Both the position numbers and the translations under genes were made by a program. The notes below the pieces were generated by a model. The model made no database searches. It was not told the DNA's origin and saw nothing but the letters and a program-made list of their open reading frames with translations. A DNA stretch of 64,000 nucleotides, taken from Argentina anserina. Lineage: Eukaryota; Streptophyta; Magnoliopsida; Rosales; Rosaceae. The stretch's first letter is position 1. Each line of letters starts with the position of its first letter. Below are positions 41,328 to 54,458 of this stretch, piece by piece. The DNA lies in contig NW_026089426.1 in assembly GCF_933775445.1 (NCBI RefSeq), forward strand, positions 124,001 through 188,000, given 5' to 3'.

Positions 41328-43124
41328 ACACGCCCACACTGGAAACATTCTCAAATTCAAGAAAAACTCGCATCGAAAGCCGTTCAGAAAGATACTCTAA
41401 CGAGAATTTAAAAGATACTCAAATTGCAATAGTAAACATACTCAAACGATAGAAAGATACTCAGTTTGAAAGAAACACACGCCCACACTGGAAACACTCT
41501 CAAATTCAAAAGAAACTCGCATCAGAAAGGCTTACAGAAAGATACTCACACGAGAATTGAAAAAATACTCAAAGTGCAATAGTAAACATACTCAAACGAT
41601 AGAAAGATACTCAGTTTGAAAGAAACACACGCCCACACTGGAAACACTCTCAAATTCAAAAGAAACTCGCATCAGAAAAGCTTACAGAAAGATACTCACA
41701 CGAGAATTGAAAAAATACTCAAAGTGCAATAGTAAACATACTCAAACGATAGAAAGATACTCAGTTTGAAAGAAACACACGCCCACACTGGAAACACTCT
41801 CAAATTCAAGAAAAACTCGCATCGAAAGCCGTTCAGAAAGATACTCAAACGAGAATTGAAAAGATATTCAAAGTGCAATAGTAAACATACTCAAACGATA
41901 GAAAGATACTCAGTTTGAAAGAAACACACGCCCACACTGGAAACACTCTCAAATTCAAGAAAAACTCGCATCGAAAGCCGTTCAGAAAGATACTAAAACG
42001 AGAATTGAAAAGATACTCAAATTGCAATAGTAAACATACTCAAACGATAGAAAGATACTCAGTTTGAAAGAAACACACGCCCACATAGGAAACACTCTCA
42101 AATTCAATAGAAACTCGCATCAGAAAGGCTTACAGAAAGATACTCAAACGAGAATTGAAAAGATACTCAAATTGCAATAGTAAACATACTCAAACGATAG
42201 AAAGATACTCAGTTTGAAAGAAACACACGCCCACACTGGAAACACTCTCAAATTCAATAGAAACTCGCATCAGAAAGGCTTACAGAAAGATACTCAAACG
42301 AGAATTGAAAAGATACTCAAATTGCAATAGTAAACATACTCAAACGATAGAAAGATACTCAGTTTGAAAGAAACACACGCCCACACTGGAAACACTCTCA
42401 AATTCAAAAGAAACTCGCATCAGAAAGGCTTACAGAAAGATACTCACGCGAGAATTGAAAAAATACTCAAAGTGCAATAGTAAACATACTCAAACGATAG
42501 AAAGATACTCAGTTTGAAAGAAACACACGCCCACACTGGAAACACTCTCAAATTCAATTTAAACTCGCATCAGAAAGGCTTACAGAAAGATATTCACACG
42601 AGAATTGAAAAGATACTCAAATTGCAATAGTAAACATACTCAAACGAGAGAAAGATACTCAGTTTGAAAGAAACACACGCCCACACTGGAAACACTCTCA
42701 AATTCAAAAGAAACTCGCATCAGAAAGGCTTACAAAAAGATACTCACACGAGAATTGAAAAAATACTCAAAGTGCAATAGTAAACATACTCAAACGATAG
42801 AAAGATACTCAGTTTGAAAGAAACACACGCCCACACTGGAAACACTCTCAAATTCAAGAAAAACTCGCATCAGAAAGGCTTACAGAAAGATACTCAAACG
42901 AGAATTGAAAAGATATTCAAATTGCAATAGTAAACATACTCAAACGATAGAAAGATACTCAGTTTGAAAGAAACACACGCCCACACTGGAAACACTCTCA
43001 AATTCAAGAAAAACTCGCATCAGAAAGGCTTACAGAAAGATACTCAAACGAGAATTGAAAAGATATTCAAAGTGCAATAGTAAACATACTCAAACGATAG
43101 AAAGATACTCAGTTTGAAAGAAAC
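41328..43124 (+). repeat. HOR delta, copy 1 (12-mer, 1797 bp)
   Basis: Order j, c, k, l, b', d, e, c, m, c, a, a. Diagnostics: AAACATTCTC and GAATTTAAAAG in j; AAAAGCTTAC in k; the 14 bp block together with ATATTC in l; TACTAAAACG in b'; CACGCGAG in the eighth monomer; CAATTTAAAC, ATATTCACAC and GAGAGAAAG in m. Confidence 0.92.
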
Positions 43125-44921
43125 ACACGCCCACACTGGAAACATTCTCAAATTCAAGAAAAACTCGCATCGAAAGCCGTTCAGAAAGATACTCTAACGA
43201 GAATTTAAAAGATACTCAAATTGCAATAGTAAACATACTCAAACGATAGAAAGATACTCAGTTTGAAAGAAACACACGCCCACACTGGAAACACTCTCAA
43301 ATTCAAAAGAAACTCGCATCAGAAAGGCTTACAGAAAGATACTCACACGAGAATTGAAAAAATACTCAAAGTGCAATAGTAAACATACTCAAACGATAGA
43401 AAGATACTCAGTTTGAAAGAAACACACGCCCACACTGGAAACACTCTCAAATTCAAAAGAAACTCGCATCAGAAAAGCTTACAGAAAGATACTCACACGA
43501 GAATTGAAAAAATACTCAAAGTGCAATAGTAAACATACTCAAACGATAGAAAGATACTCAGTTTGAAAGAAACACACGCCCACACTGGAAACACTCTCAA
43601 ATTCAATAAAAACTCGCATCGAAAGCCGTTCAGAAAGATACTCTAACGAGAATTGAAAAGATATTCAAAGTGCAATAGTAAACATACTCAAACGATAGAA
43701 AGATACTCAGTTTGAAAGAAACACACGCCCACACTGGAAACACTCTCAAATTCAAGAAAAACTCGCATCGAAAGCCGTTCAGAAAGATACTAAAACGAGA
43801 ATTGAAAAGATACTCAAATTGCAATAGTAAACATACTCAAACGATAGAAAGATACTCAGTTTGAAAGAAACACACGCCCACATAGGAAACACTCTCAAAT
43901 TCAATAGAAACTCGCATCAGAAAGGCTTACAGAAAGATACTCAAACGAGAATTGAAAAGATACTCAAATTGCAATAGTAAACATACTCAAACGATAGAAA
44001 GATACTCAGTTTGAAAGAAACACACGCCCACACTGGAAACACTCTCAAATTCAATAGAAACTCGCATCAGAAAGGCTTACAGAAAGATACTCAAACGAGA
44101 ATTGAAAAGATACTCAAATTGCAATAGTAAACATACTCAAACGATAGAAAGATACTCAGTTTGAAAGAAACACACGCCCACACTGGAAACACTCTCAAAT
44201 TCAAAAGAAACTCGCATCAGAAAGGCTTACAGAAAGATACTCACGCGAGAATTGAAAAAATACTCAAAGTGCAATAGTAAACATACTCAAACGATAGAAA
44301 GATACTCAGTTTGAAAGAAACACACGCCCACACTGGAAACACTCTCAAATTCAATTTAAACTCGCATCAGAAAGGCTTACAGAAAGATATTCACACGAGA
44401 ATTGAAAAGATACTCAAATTGCAATAGTAAACATACTCAAACGAGAGAAAGATACTCAGTTTGAAAGAAACACACGCCCACACTGGAAACACTCTCAAAT
44501 TCAAAAGAAACTCGCATCAGAAAGGCTTACAAAAAGATACTCACACGAGAATTGAAAAAATACTCAAAGTGCAATAGTAAACATACTCAAACGATAGAAA
44601 GATACTCAGTTTGAAAGAAACACACGCCCACACTGGAAACACTCTCAAATTCAAGAAAAACTCGCATCAGAAAGGCTTACAGAAAGATACTCAAACGAGA
44701 ATTGAAAAGATATTCAAAGTGCAATAGTAAACATACTCAAACGATAGAAAGATACTCAGTTTGAAAGAAACACACGCCCACACTGGAAACACTCTCAAAT
44801 TCAAGAAAAACTCGCATCAGAAAGGCTTACAGAAAGATACTCAAACGAGAATTGAAAAGATATTCAAAGTGCAATAGTAAACATACTCAAACGATAGAAA
44901 GATACTCAGTTTGAAAGAAAC
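43125..44921 (+). repeat. HOR delta, copy 2 (1797 bp)
   Basis: Same twelve-monomer order and markers as copy 1. Its l monomer (43574-43722) has CAATAAAAAC and TCTAACG, so it looks converted toward other types. Confidence 0.92.
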
Positions 44922-46720
44922 ACACGCCCACACTGGAAACATTCTCAAATTCAAGAAAAACTCGCATCGAAAGCCGTTCAGAAAGATACTCTAACGAGAA
45001 TTTAAAAGATACTCAAATTGCAATAGTAAACATACTCAAACGATAGAAAGATACTCAGTTTGAAAGAAACACACGCCCACACTGGAAACACTCTCAAATT
45101 CAAAAGAAACTCGCATCAGAAAGGCTTACAGAAAAATACTCACACGAGAATTGAAAAAATACTCAAAGTGCAATAGTAAACATACTCAAACGATAGAAAG
45201 ATACTCAGTTTGAAAGAAACACACGCCCACACTGGAAACACTCTCAAATTCAAAAGAAACTCGCATCAGAAAAGCTTACAGAAAGATACTCACACGAGAA
45301 TTGAAAAAAATTACTCAAAGTGCAATAGTAAACATACTCAAACGATAGAAAGATACTCAGTTTGAAAGAAACACACGCCCACACTGGAAACACTCTCAAA
45401 TTCAAGAAAAACTCGCATCGAAAGCCGTTCAGAAAGATACTCAAACGAGAATTGAAAAGATATTCAAAGTGCAATAGTAAACATACTCAAACGATAGAAA
45501 GATACTCAGTTTGAAAGAAACACACGCCCACACTGGAAACACTCTCAAATTCAAGAAAAACTCGCATCGAAAGCCGTTCAGAAAGATACTAAAACGAGAA
45601 TTGAAAAGATACTCAAATTGCAATAGTAAACATACTCAAACGATAGAAAGATACTCAGTTTGAAAGAAACACACGCCCACATAGGAAACACTCTCAAATT
45701 CAATATAAACTCGCATCAGAAAGGCTTACAGAAAGATACTCAAACGAGAATTGAAAAGATACTCAAATTGCAATAGTAAACATACTCAAACGATAGAAAG
45801 ATACTCAGTTTGAAAGAAACACACGCCCACACTGGAAACACTCTCAAATTCAATAGAAACTCGCATCAGAAAGGCTTACAGAAAGATACTCAAACGAGAA
45901 TTGAAAAGATACTCAAATTGCAATAGTAAACATACTCAAACGATAGAAAGATACTCAGTTTGAAAGAAACACACGCCCACACTGGAAACACTCTCAAATT
46001 CAAAAGAAACTCGCATCAGAAAGGCTTACAGAAAGATACTCACGCGAGAATTGAAAAAATACTCAAAGTGCAATAGTAAACATACTCAAACGATAGAAAG
46101 ATACTCAGTTTGAAAGAAACACACGCCCACACTGGAAACACTCTCAAATTCAATTTAAACTCGCATCAGAAAGGCTTACAGAAAGATATTCACACGAGAA
46201 TTGAAAAGATACTCAAATTGCAATAGTAAACATACTCAAACGAGAGAAAGATACTCAGTTTGAAAGAAACACACGCCCACACTGGAAACACTCTCAAATT
46301 CAAAAGAAACTCGCATCAGAAAGGCTTACAAAAAGATACTCACACGAGAATTGAAAAAATACTCAAAGTGCAATAGTAAACATACTCAAACGATAGAAAG
46401 ATACTCAGTTTGAAAGAAACACACGCCCACACTGGAAACACTCTCAAATTCAAGAAAAACTCGCATCAGAAAGGCTTACAGAAAGATACTCAAACGAGAA
46501 TTGAAAAGATATTCAAAGTGCAATAGTAAACATACTCAAACGATAGAAAGATACTCAGTTTGAAAGAAACACACGCCCACACTGGAAACACTCTCAAATT
46601 CAAGAAAAACTCGCATCAGAAAGGCTTACAGAAAGATACTCAAACGAGAATTGAAAAGATATTCAAAGTGCAATAGTAAACATACTCAAACGATAGAAAG
46701 ATACTCAGTTTGAAAGAAAC
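44922..46720 (+). repeat. HOR delta, copy 3 (1799 bp)
   Basis: Same order and markers. Two extra bases in the k monomer (AAAAAAATTACTC near 45304-45315) make it 1799 bp. CAATATAAAC near 45703 and AAAAATACTC near 45133 are private to this copy. Confidence 0.92.
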
Positions 46721-48667
46721 ACACGCCCACACTGGAAACATTCTCAAATTCAAGAAAAACTCGCATCGAAAGCCGTTCAGAAAGATACTCTAACGAGAAT
46801 TTAAAAGATACTCAAATTGCAATAGTAAACATACTCAAACGATAGAAAGATACTCAGTTTGAAAGAAACACACGCCCACACTGGAAACACTCTCAAATTC
46901 AAAAGAAACTCGCATCAGAAAGGCTTACAGAAAGATACTCACACGAGAATTGAAAAAATACTCAAAGTGCAATAGTAAACATACTCAAACGATAGAAAGA
47001 TACTCAGTTTGAAAGAAACACACGCCCACACTGGAAACACTCTCAAATTCAAAAGAAACTCGCATCAGAAAAGCTTACAGAAAGATACTCACACGAGAAT
47101 TGAAAAAATACTCAAAGTGCAATAGTAAACATACTCAAACGATAGAAAGATACTCAGTTTGAAAGAAACACACGCCCACACTGGAAACACTCTCAAATTC
47201 AAGAAAAACTCGCATCGAAAGCCGTTCAGAAAGATACTCAAACGAGAATTGAAAAGATATTCAAAGTGCAATAGTAAACATACTCAAACGATAGAAAGAT
47301 ACTCAGTTTGAAAGAAACACACGCCCACACTGGAAACACTCTCAAATTCAAGAAAAACTCGCATCGAAAGCCGTTCAGAAAGATACTAAAACGAGAATTG
47401 AAAAGATACTCAAATTGCAATAGTAAACATACTCAAACGATAGAAAGATACTCAGTTTGAAAGAAACACACGCCCACATAGGAAACACTCTCAAATTCAA
47501 TAGAAACTCGCATCAGAAAGGCTTACAGAAAGGTACTCAAACGAGAATTGAAAAGATACTCAAATTGCAATAGTAAACATACTCAAACGATAGAAAGATA
47601 CTCAGTTTGAAAGTAACACACGCCCACACTGGAAACACTCTCAAATTCAATAGAAACTCGCATCAGAAAGGCTTACAGAAAGATACTCAAACGAGAATTG
47701 AAAAGATACTCAAATTGCAATAGTAAACATACTCAAACGATAGAAAGATACTCAGTTTGAAAGAAACACACGCCCACACTGGAAACACTCTCAAATTCAA
47801 AAGAAACTCGCATCAGAAAGGCTTACAGAAAGATACTCACGCGAGAATTGAAAAAATACTCAAAGTGCAATAGTAAACATACTCAAACGATAGAAAGATA
47901 CTCAGTTTGAAAGAAACACACGCCCACACTGGAAACACTCTCAAATTCAATTTAAACTCGCATCAGAAAGGCTTACAGAAAGATATTCACACGAGAATTG
48001 AAAAGATACTCAAATTGCAATAGTAAACATACTCAAACGAGAGAAAGATACTCAGTTTGAAAGAAACACACGCCCACACTGGAAACACTCTCAAATTCAA
48101 AAGAAACTCGCATCAGAAAGGCTTACAAAAAGATACTCACACGAGAATTGAAAAAATACTCAAAGTGCAATAGTAAACATACTCAAACGATAGAAAGATA
48201 CTCAGTTTGAAAGAAACACACGCCCACACTGGAAACACTCTCAAATTCAAGAAAAACTCGCATCAGAAAGGCTTACAGAAAGATATTCACACGAGAATTG
48301 AAAAGATACTCAAATTGCAATAGTAAACATACTCAAACGAGAGAAAGATACTCAGTTTGAAAGAAACACACGCCCACACTGGAAACACTCTCAAATTCAA
48401 AAGAAACTCGCATCAGAAAGGCTTACAAAAAGATACTCACACGAGAATTGAAAAAATACTCAAAGTGCAATAGTAAACATACTCAAACGATAGAAAGATA
48501 CTCAGTTTGAAAGAAACACACGCCCACACTGGAAACACTCTCAAATTCAAGAAAAACTCGCATCAGAAAGGCTTACAGAAAGATACTCAAACGAGAATTG
48601 AAAAGATATTCAAAGTGCAATAGTAAACATACTCAAACGATAGAAAGATACTCAGTTTGAAAGAAAC
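46721..48667 (+). repeat. HOR delta, copy 4, expanded to 13 monomers (1947 bp)
   Basis: Markers of j, c, k, l, b', d, e, c, m, c are present in order. The unit then has an a/m hybrid (48218-48367), another c and one a. Relative to copies 1-3 there is one extra monomer. Private substitutions include AAAGGTACTC near 47532 and GAAAGTAACAC near 47612. Confidence 0.9.
48218..48367 (+). repeat. Chimeric a/m monomer
   Basis: The left half (CAAGAAAAAC) is type a and the right half (ATATTCACAC and GAGAGAAAG) is type m. The switch falls between about monomer positions 37 and 68. This is what recombination or conversion within a monomer leaves. Confidence 0.8.
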
Positions 48668-49267
48668 ACACGCCCACACTGGAAACATTCTCAAATTCAA
48701 GAAAAACTCGCATCGAAAGCCGTTCAGAAAGATACTCTAACGAGAATTTAAAAGATACTCATATTGCAATAGTAAACATACTCAAAACAATAGAAAGATA
48801 CTCAGTTTGAAAGAAACACACGCCCACATAGGAAACACTCTCAAATTCAAGAAAAACTCGCATCAGAAAGGCTTACAGAAAGATATTCACACGAGAATTG
48901 AAAAGATACTCAAATTGCAATAGTAAACATACTCAAACGAGAGAAAGATACTCAGTTTGAAAGAAACACACGCCCACACTGGAAACACTCTCAAATTCAA
49001 AAGAAACTCGCATCAGAAAGGCTTACAAAAAGATACTCACACGAGAATTGAAAAAATACTCAAAGTGCAATAGTAAACATACTCAAACGATAGAAAGATA
49101 CTCAGTTTGAAAGAAACACACGCCCACACTGGAAACACTCTCAAATTCAAAAGAAACTCGCATCAGAAAGGCTTACAGAAAGATACTCACACGAGAATTG
49201 AAAAAATACTCAAAGTGCAATAGTAAACATACTCAAACGATAGAAAGATACTCAGTTTGAAAGAAAC
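48668..49267 (+). repeat. End of delta and chimeric monomers
   Basis: 48668-48817 is a fifth j monomer (AAACATTCTC, GAATTTAAAAG) with a private inserted A and CTCAAAACAATAG. 48818-48967 combines three sources: CATAGG from d, CAAG from a, and ATATTCACAC with GAGAG from m. Two c monomers follow. Confidence 0.8.
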
Positions 49268-50165
49268 ACACACCCACACTGGAAACACTCTCAAATTCAA
49301 GAAAAACTCGCATCGAAAGCCGTTCAGTAAGATACTCAAATGAGAATTGAAAAGATACTCAAATTGCAATAGTAAACATACTCAAACGATAGAAAGATAC
49401 TCAGTTTGAAAGAAACACACGCCCACACTGGAAACACTCTCAAATTCAATTTAAACTCGCATCAGAAAGGCTTACAGAAAGATATTCACACGAGAATTGA
49501 AAAGATACTCAAATTGCAATAGTAAACATACTCAAACGAGAGAAAGATACTCAGTTTGAAAGAAACACACGCCCACACTGGAAACACTCTCAAATTCAAA
49601 AGAAACTCGCATCAGAAAGGCTTAAAAAAAGATACTCACACGAGAATTGAAAAAATACTCAAAGTGCAATAGTAAACATACTCAAACGATAGAAAGATAC
49701 TCAGTCTGAAAGAAACACACGCCCACACTGGAAACACTCGCAAATTTAAGAAAATCTCGCATCGAAAGCCGTTCAGTAAGATACTCAAATGAGAATTGAA
49801 AAGATACTCAAATTGCAATAGTAAACATACTCAAACGATAGAAAGATACTCAGTTTGAAAGAAACACACGCCCACACTGGAAACACTCTCAAATTCAATT
49901 TAAACTCGCATCAGAAAGGCTTACAGAAAGATATTCACACGAGAATTGAAAAGATACTCAAATTGCAATAGTAAACATACTCAAACGAGAGAAAGATACT
50001 CAGTTTGAAAGAAACACACGCCCACACTGGAAACACTCTCAAATTCAAAAGAAACTCGCATCAGAAAGGCTTAAAAAAAGATACTCACACGAGAATTGAA
50101 AAAATACTCAAAGTGCAATAGTAAACATACTCAAACGATAGAAAGATACTCAGTTTGAAAGAAAC
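49268..50165 (+). repeat. Two tandem trimers (449 bp each)
   Basis: The unit n, m, c is at 49268-49716 and 49717-50165. The n monomers share TTCAGTAAG and CAAATGAG. The m monomers have CAATTTAAAC and GAGAG. The c monomers share GGCTTAAAAAAAG. The second n also has CACTCGCAAATTTAAG and AAAATCTC. Confidence 0.9.
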
Positions 50166-51959
50166 ACACGCCCACACTGAAACACTCTCAAATTTAAGAA
50201 AAACTCGCATCGAAAGCCGTTCAGAAAGATACTCAAACGAGAATTGAAAAGATACTCAAATTGCAATAGTAAACATACTCAAACGATAGAAAGATACTCA
50301 GTTTGAAAGAAACACACGCCCACATAGGAAACACTCTCAAATTCAATAGAAACTCGCATCAGAAAGGCTTACAGAAAGATACTCAAACGAGAATTGAAAA
50401 GATACTCAAAGTGCAATAGTAAACATACTCAAACGATAGAAAGATACTCAGTCTAAAAGAAACACACTCCCACACTGGAAACACTCGCAAATTCAAGAAA
50501 AACTCGCATCGAAAGCCGTTCAGAAAGATACTCAAACGAGAATTGAAAAGATACTCAAATTGCAATAGTAAACATACTCAAACGATAGAAAGATACTCAG
50601 TTTGAAAGAAACACACGCCCACACTGGAAACACTCTCAAATTCAAAAGAAACTCGCATCAGAAAGGCTTACAGAAAGATACTCACACGAGAATTGAAAAA
50701 ATACTCAAAGTGCAATAGTAAACATACTCAAACGATAGAAAGATACTCAGTTTGAAAGAAACACACGCCCACACTGGAAACACTCTCAAATTCAAGAAAA
50801 CCTCGCATCGAAAGCCGTTCAGAAAGATACTCAAACGAGAATTGAAAAGATATTCAAAGTGCAATAGTAAACATACTCAAACGATAGAAAGATACTCAGT
50901 TTGAAAGAAACACACGCCCACACTGGAAACACTCTCAAATTCAAGAAAAACTCGCATCGAAAGCCGTTCAGAAAGATACTCAAACGAGAATTGAAAAGAT
51001 ACTCAAATTGCAATAGTAAACATACTCAAACGATAGAAAGATACTCAGTTTAAAAGAAACACACGCCCACATAGGAAACACTCTCAAATTCAATAGAAAC
51101 TCGCATCAGAAAGGCTTACAGAAAGATACTCAAACGAGAATTGAAAAGATACTCAAATTGCAATAGCAAACATACTAAAACGATAGAAAGATACTCAGTT
51201 TGAAAGAAACACACGTCCACACTGGAAACACTCTCAAATTCAATAGAAACTCGCATCAGAAAGGCTTACAGAAAGATACTCAAACGAGAATTGAAAAGAT
51301 ACTCAAATTGCAATAGTAAACATACTCAAACGATAGAAAGATACTCAGTTTGAAACAAACACACGCCCACACTGGAAACACTCTCAAATTCAAAAGAAAC
51401 TCGCATCAGAAAGGCTTACAGAAAGATACTCACACGAGAATTGAAAAAATACTCAAAGTGCAATAGTAAACATACTCAAACGATAGAAAGATACTCAGTT
51501 TGAAAGAAACACACGCCCACACTGGAAACACTCTCAAATTCAATAGAAACTCGCATCAGAAAGGCTTACAGAAAGATATTCACACGAGAATTGAAAAGAT
51601 ACTCAAATTGCAATAGTAAACATACTCAAACGAGAGAAAGATACTCAGTTTGAAAGAAACACACGCCCACACTGGAAACACTCTCAAATTCAAAAGAAAC
51701 TCGCATCAGAAAGGCTTACAAAAAGATACTCACACGAGAATTGAAAAAATACTCAAAGTGCAATAGTAAACATACTCAAACGATAGAAAGATACTCAGTT
51801 TGAAAGAAACACACGCCCACACTGGAAACACTCTCAAATTCAATAGAAACTCGCATCAGAAAGGCTTACAGAAAGATACTCAAACGAGAATTGAAAAGAT
51901 ACTCAAATTGCAATAGTAAACATACTCAAACGATAGAAAGATACTCAGTTGAAAGAAAC
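50166..51959 (+). repeat. Irregular monomer zone
   Basis: Twelve monomers of known types without a clear internal repeat. Private changes include CAGTCTAAAAG near 50450, CACTCCCAC near 50466, CACTCGCAAATTC near 50484, AAAACCTCG near 50797, AATAGCAAACATACTAAAAC near 51165, and one lost T in CAGTTGAAAG near 51948. The last of these recurs in the copy ending at 54607. Confidence 0.8.
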
Positions 51960-52984
51960 ACACGCCCACAATGGAAACACTCTCAAATTCAAAAGAAACT
52001 CGCATCAGAAAGGATTACAGAAAGATACTCACACGAGAATTGAAAAAATACTCAAACGATAGAAAGATACTCAGTTTGAAAGAAACACACGCCCACACTG
52101 GAAACACTCTCAAATTCAAGAAAAACTCGCATCGAAAGCCGTTCAGAAAGATACTCAAACGAGAATTGAAAAGATATTCAAAGTGCAATAGTAAACATAC
52201 TCAAACGATAGAAAGATACTCAGTTTGAAAGAAACACAGGCCCACACTGGAAACACTCTCAAATTCAAGAAAAACTCGCATCAGAAAGGCTTACAGAATG
52301 ATACTCAAACGCGAATTGAAAAGATACTCAAATTGCAATAGTAAACATACTCAAACGATAGAAAGATACTCAGTTTGAAAGAAACACACGCCCACACTGG
52401 AAACACTCTCAAATTCAAGAAAAACTCGCATCGAAAGCCGTTCAGAAAGATACTCAAACGAGAATTGAATAGATACTCAAATTGCAATAGTAAACATACT
52501 CAAACGATAGAAAGATACTCAGTTTGAAAGAAACACACGCCCACACTGGAAACACTCTCAAATTCAAGAAAAACTCGCATCAGAAAGGCTTACAGAATGA
52601 TACTCAAACGCGAATTGAAAAGATACTCAAATTGCAATAGTAAACATACTCAAACGATAGAAAGATACTCAGTTTGAAAGAAACACACGCCCACACTGGA
52701 AACACTCTCAAATTCAATAGAAACTCGCATCAGAAAGGCTTACAGAAAGATACTCACACGAGAATTGAAAAAATACTCAAAGTGCAATAGTAAACATACT
52801 CAAACGATAGAAAGATACTCAGTTTGAAAGAAACACACGCCCACACTGGAAACACTCTCAAATTCAACAGAAACTCGCATCAGAAAGGCTTACAGAAAGA
52901 TACTCACACGAGAATTGAAAAAATACTCAAAGTGCAATAGTAAACATACTCAAACGATAGAAAGATACTCAGTTTGAAAGAAAC
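51811..52984 (+). repeat. Duplicated block, copy 1 (1174 bp)
   Basis: Eight monomers including the 127 bp unit. Markers are CAGTTGAAAG (near 51948), CACAGGCCC (near 52235), ATGATACTCAAACGCG monomers (near 52298 and 52597), GAATAGATAC (near 52467) and CAACAG (near 52866). All return in order at 54459-55632. Confidence 0.9.
51960..52086 (+). repeat. Deleted monomer, 127 bp (copy 1)
   Basis: This is a 150 bp c-type monomer lacking 23 bp. The second ATACTCAAA (monomer position 89) is joined directly to the sequence after the third (position 112), so the text runs ATACTCAAACGATAG at about 52049-52063. The deletion equals one internal sub-repeat and lies between nine-base direct repeats. It also carries CACAATGG and AAAGGATTAC. 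The deletion shifts the plus-strand frame, and that alone creates an 85-codon open frame at 51971-52228. Confidence 0.93.
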
Positions 52985-53111
52985 ACACGCCCACACTGGA
53001 AACACTCTCAAATTCAAGAAAAACTCGCATCGGAAAGGATTACAGAAAGATACTCACACGAGAATTGAAAAAATACTCAAACGATAGAAAGATACTCAGT
53101 TTGAAAGAAAC
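52985..53111 (+). repeat. Deleted monomer, 127 bp (copy 2)
   Basis: Same 23 bp deletion and same AAAGGATTAC marker as 51960-52086, but the left part is CAAG with CATCGGAAAG and lacks CACAATGG. The deletion allele has therefore been combined with a different left half. Confidence 0.92.
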
Positions 53112-54458
53112 ACACGCCCACACTGGAAACACTCTCAAATTCAAGAAAAACTCGCATCGAAAGCCGTTCAGAAAGATACTCAAACGAGAATTGAATAGAT
53201 ACTCAAATTGCAATAGTAAACATACTCAAACGATAGAAAGATACTCAGTTTGAAAGAAACACACGCCCACACTGGAAACACTCTCAAATTCAAGAAAAAC
53301 TCGCATCGAAAGCCGTTCAGAAAGATACTCAAACGAGAATTGAATAGATACTCAAATTGCAATAGTAAACATACTCAAACGATAGAAAGATACTCAGTTT
53401 GAAAGAAACACACGCCCACACTGGAAACACTCTCAAATTCAAGAAAAACTCGCATCAGAAAGGCTTACAGAATGATACTCAAACGCGAATTGAAAAGATA
53501 CTCAAATTGCAATAGTAAACATACTCAAACGATAGAAAGATACTCAGTTTGAAAGAAACACACGCCCACACTAGAAACACTCTCAAATTCAATAGAAACT
53601 CGCATCAGAAAGGCTTACAGAAAGATACTCACACGAGAATTGAAAAAATACTCAAAGTGCAATAGTAAACATACTCAAACGATAGAAAGATACTCAGTTT
53701 GAAAGAAACACACGCCCACACTGGAAACACTCTCAAATTCAACAGAAACTCGCATCAGAAAGGCTTACAGAAAGATACTCACACGAGAATTGAAAAAATA
53801 CTCAAAGTGCAATAGTAAACATACTCAAACGATAGAAAGATACTCAGTTTGAAAGAAACACACGCCCACACTGGAAACACTCTCAAATTCAAGAAAAACT
53901 CGCATCAAAAGCCGTTCAGAAAGATACTCAAACGAGAATTGAAAAGATATTCAGAGTGCAATAGTAAACATACTCAAACGATAGAAAGATACTCAGTTTG
54001 AAAGAAACACACGCCCACACTGGAAACACTCTCAAATTCAAAAGAAACTCGCATCAGAAAGGCTTACAGAAAGATACTCAAACGAGAATTGAAAAGATAC
54101 TCAAATTGCAATAGTAAACATACTCAAACGATAGAAAGATACTCAGTTTGAAAGAAACACACGCCCACACTGGAAACACTCTCAAATTCAATAGAAACTC
54201 GCATCAGAAAGGCTTACAGAAAGATACTCAAACGAGAATTGAAAAAATACTCAAATTGCAATAGTAAACATACTCAAACGATAGAAAGATACTCAGTTTG
54301 AAAGAAACACACGCCCACACTGGAAACACTCTCAAATTCAATAGAAACTCGCATCAGAAAGTCTTACAGAAAGATACTCACACGAGAATTGAAAAAATAC
54401 TCAAAGTGCAATAGTAAACATACTCAAACGATAGAAAGATACTCAGTTTGAAAGAAAC
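53112..54458 (+). repeat. Partial 875 bp duplication and linker
   Basis: The segment b (GAATAGATAC), ATGATAC monomer, CAATAG monomer and CAACAG monomer at 52386-52984 is repeated at 53261-53859, 875 bp away. The odd shift (not a multiple of 150) arises because the 127 bp monomer lies inside the shifted unit. 53860-54458 is then resembled by 55633-56081 onward (TCAGAGTGC, AAAGTCTTAC). Confidence 0.85.

Noticed and set aside
43600..43630. AATAAA polyadenylation-like signal in CAATAAAAAC
   Set aside because: It results from a single substitution or hybrid monomer in one delta unit, with no gene upstream.
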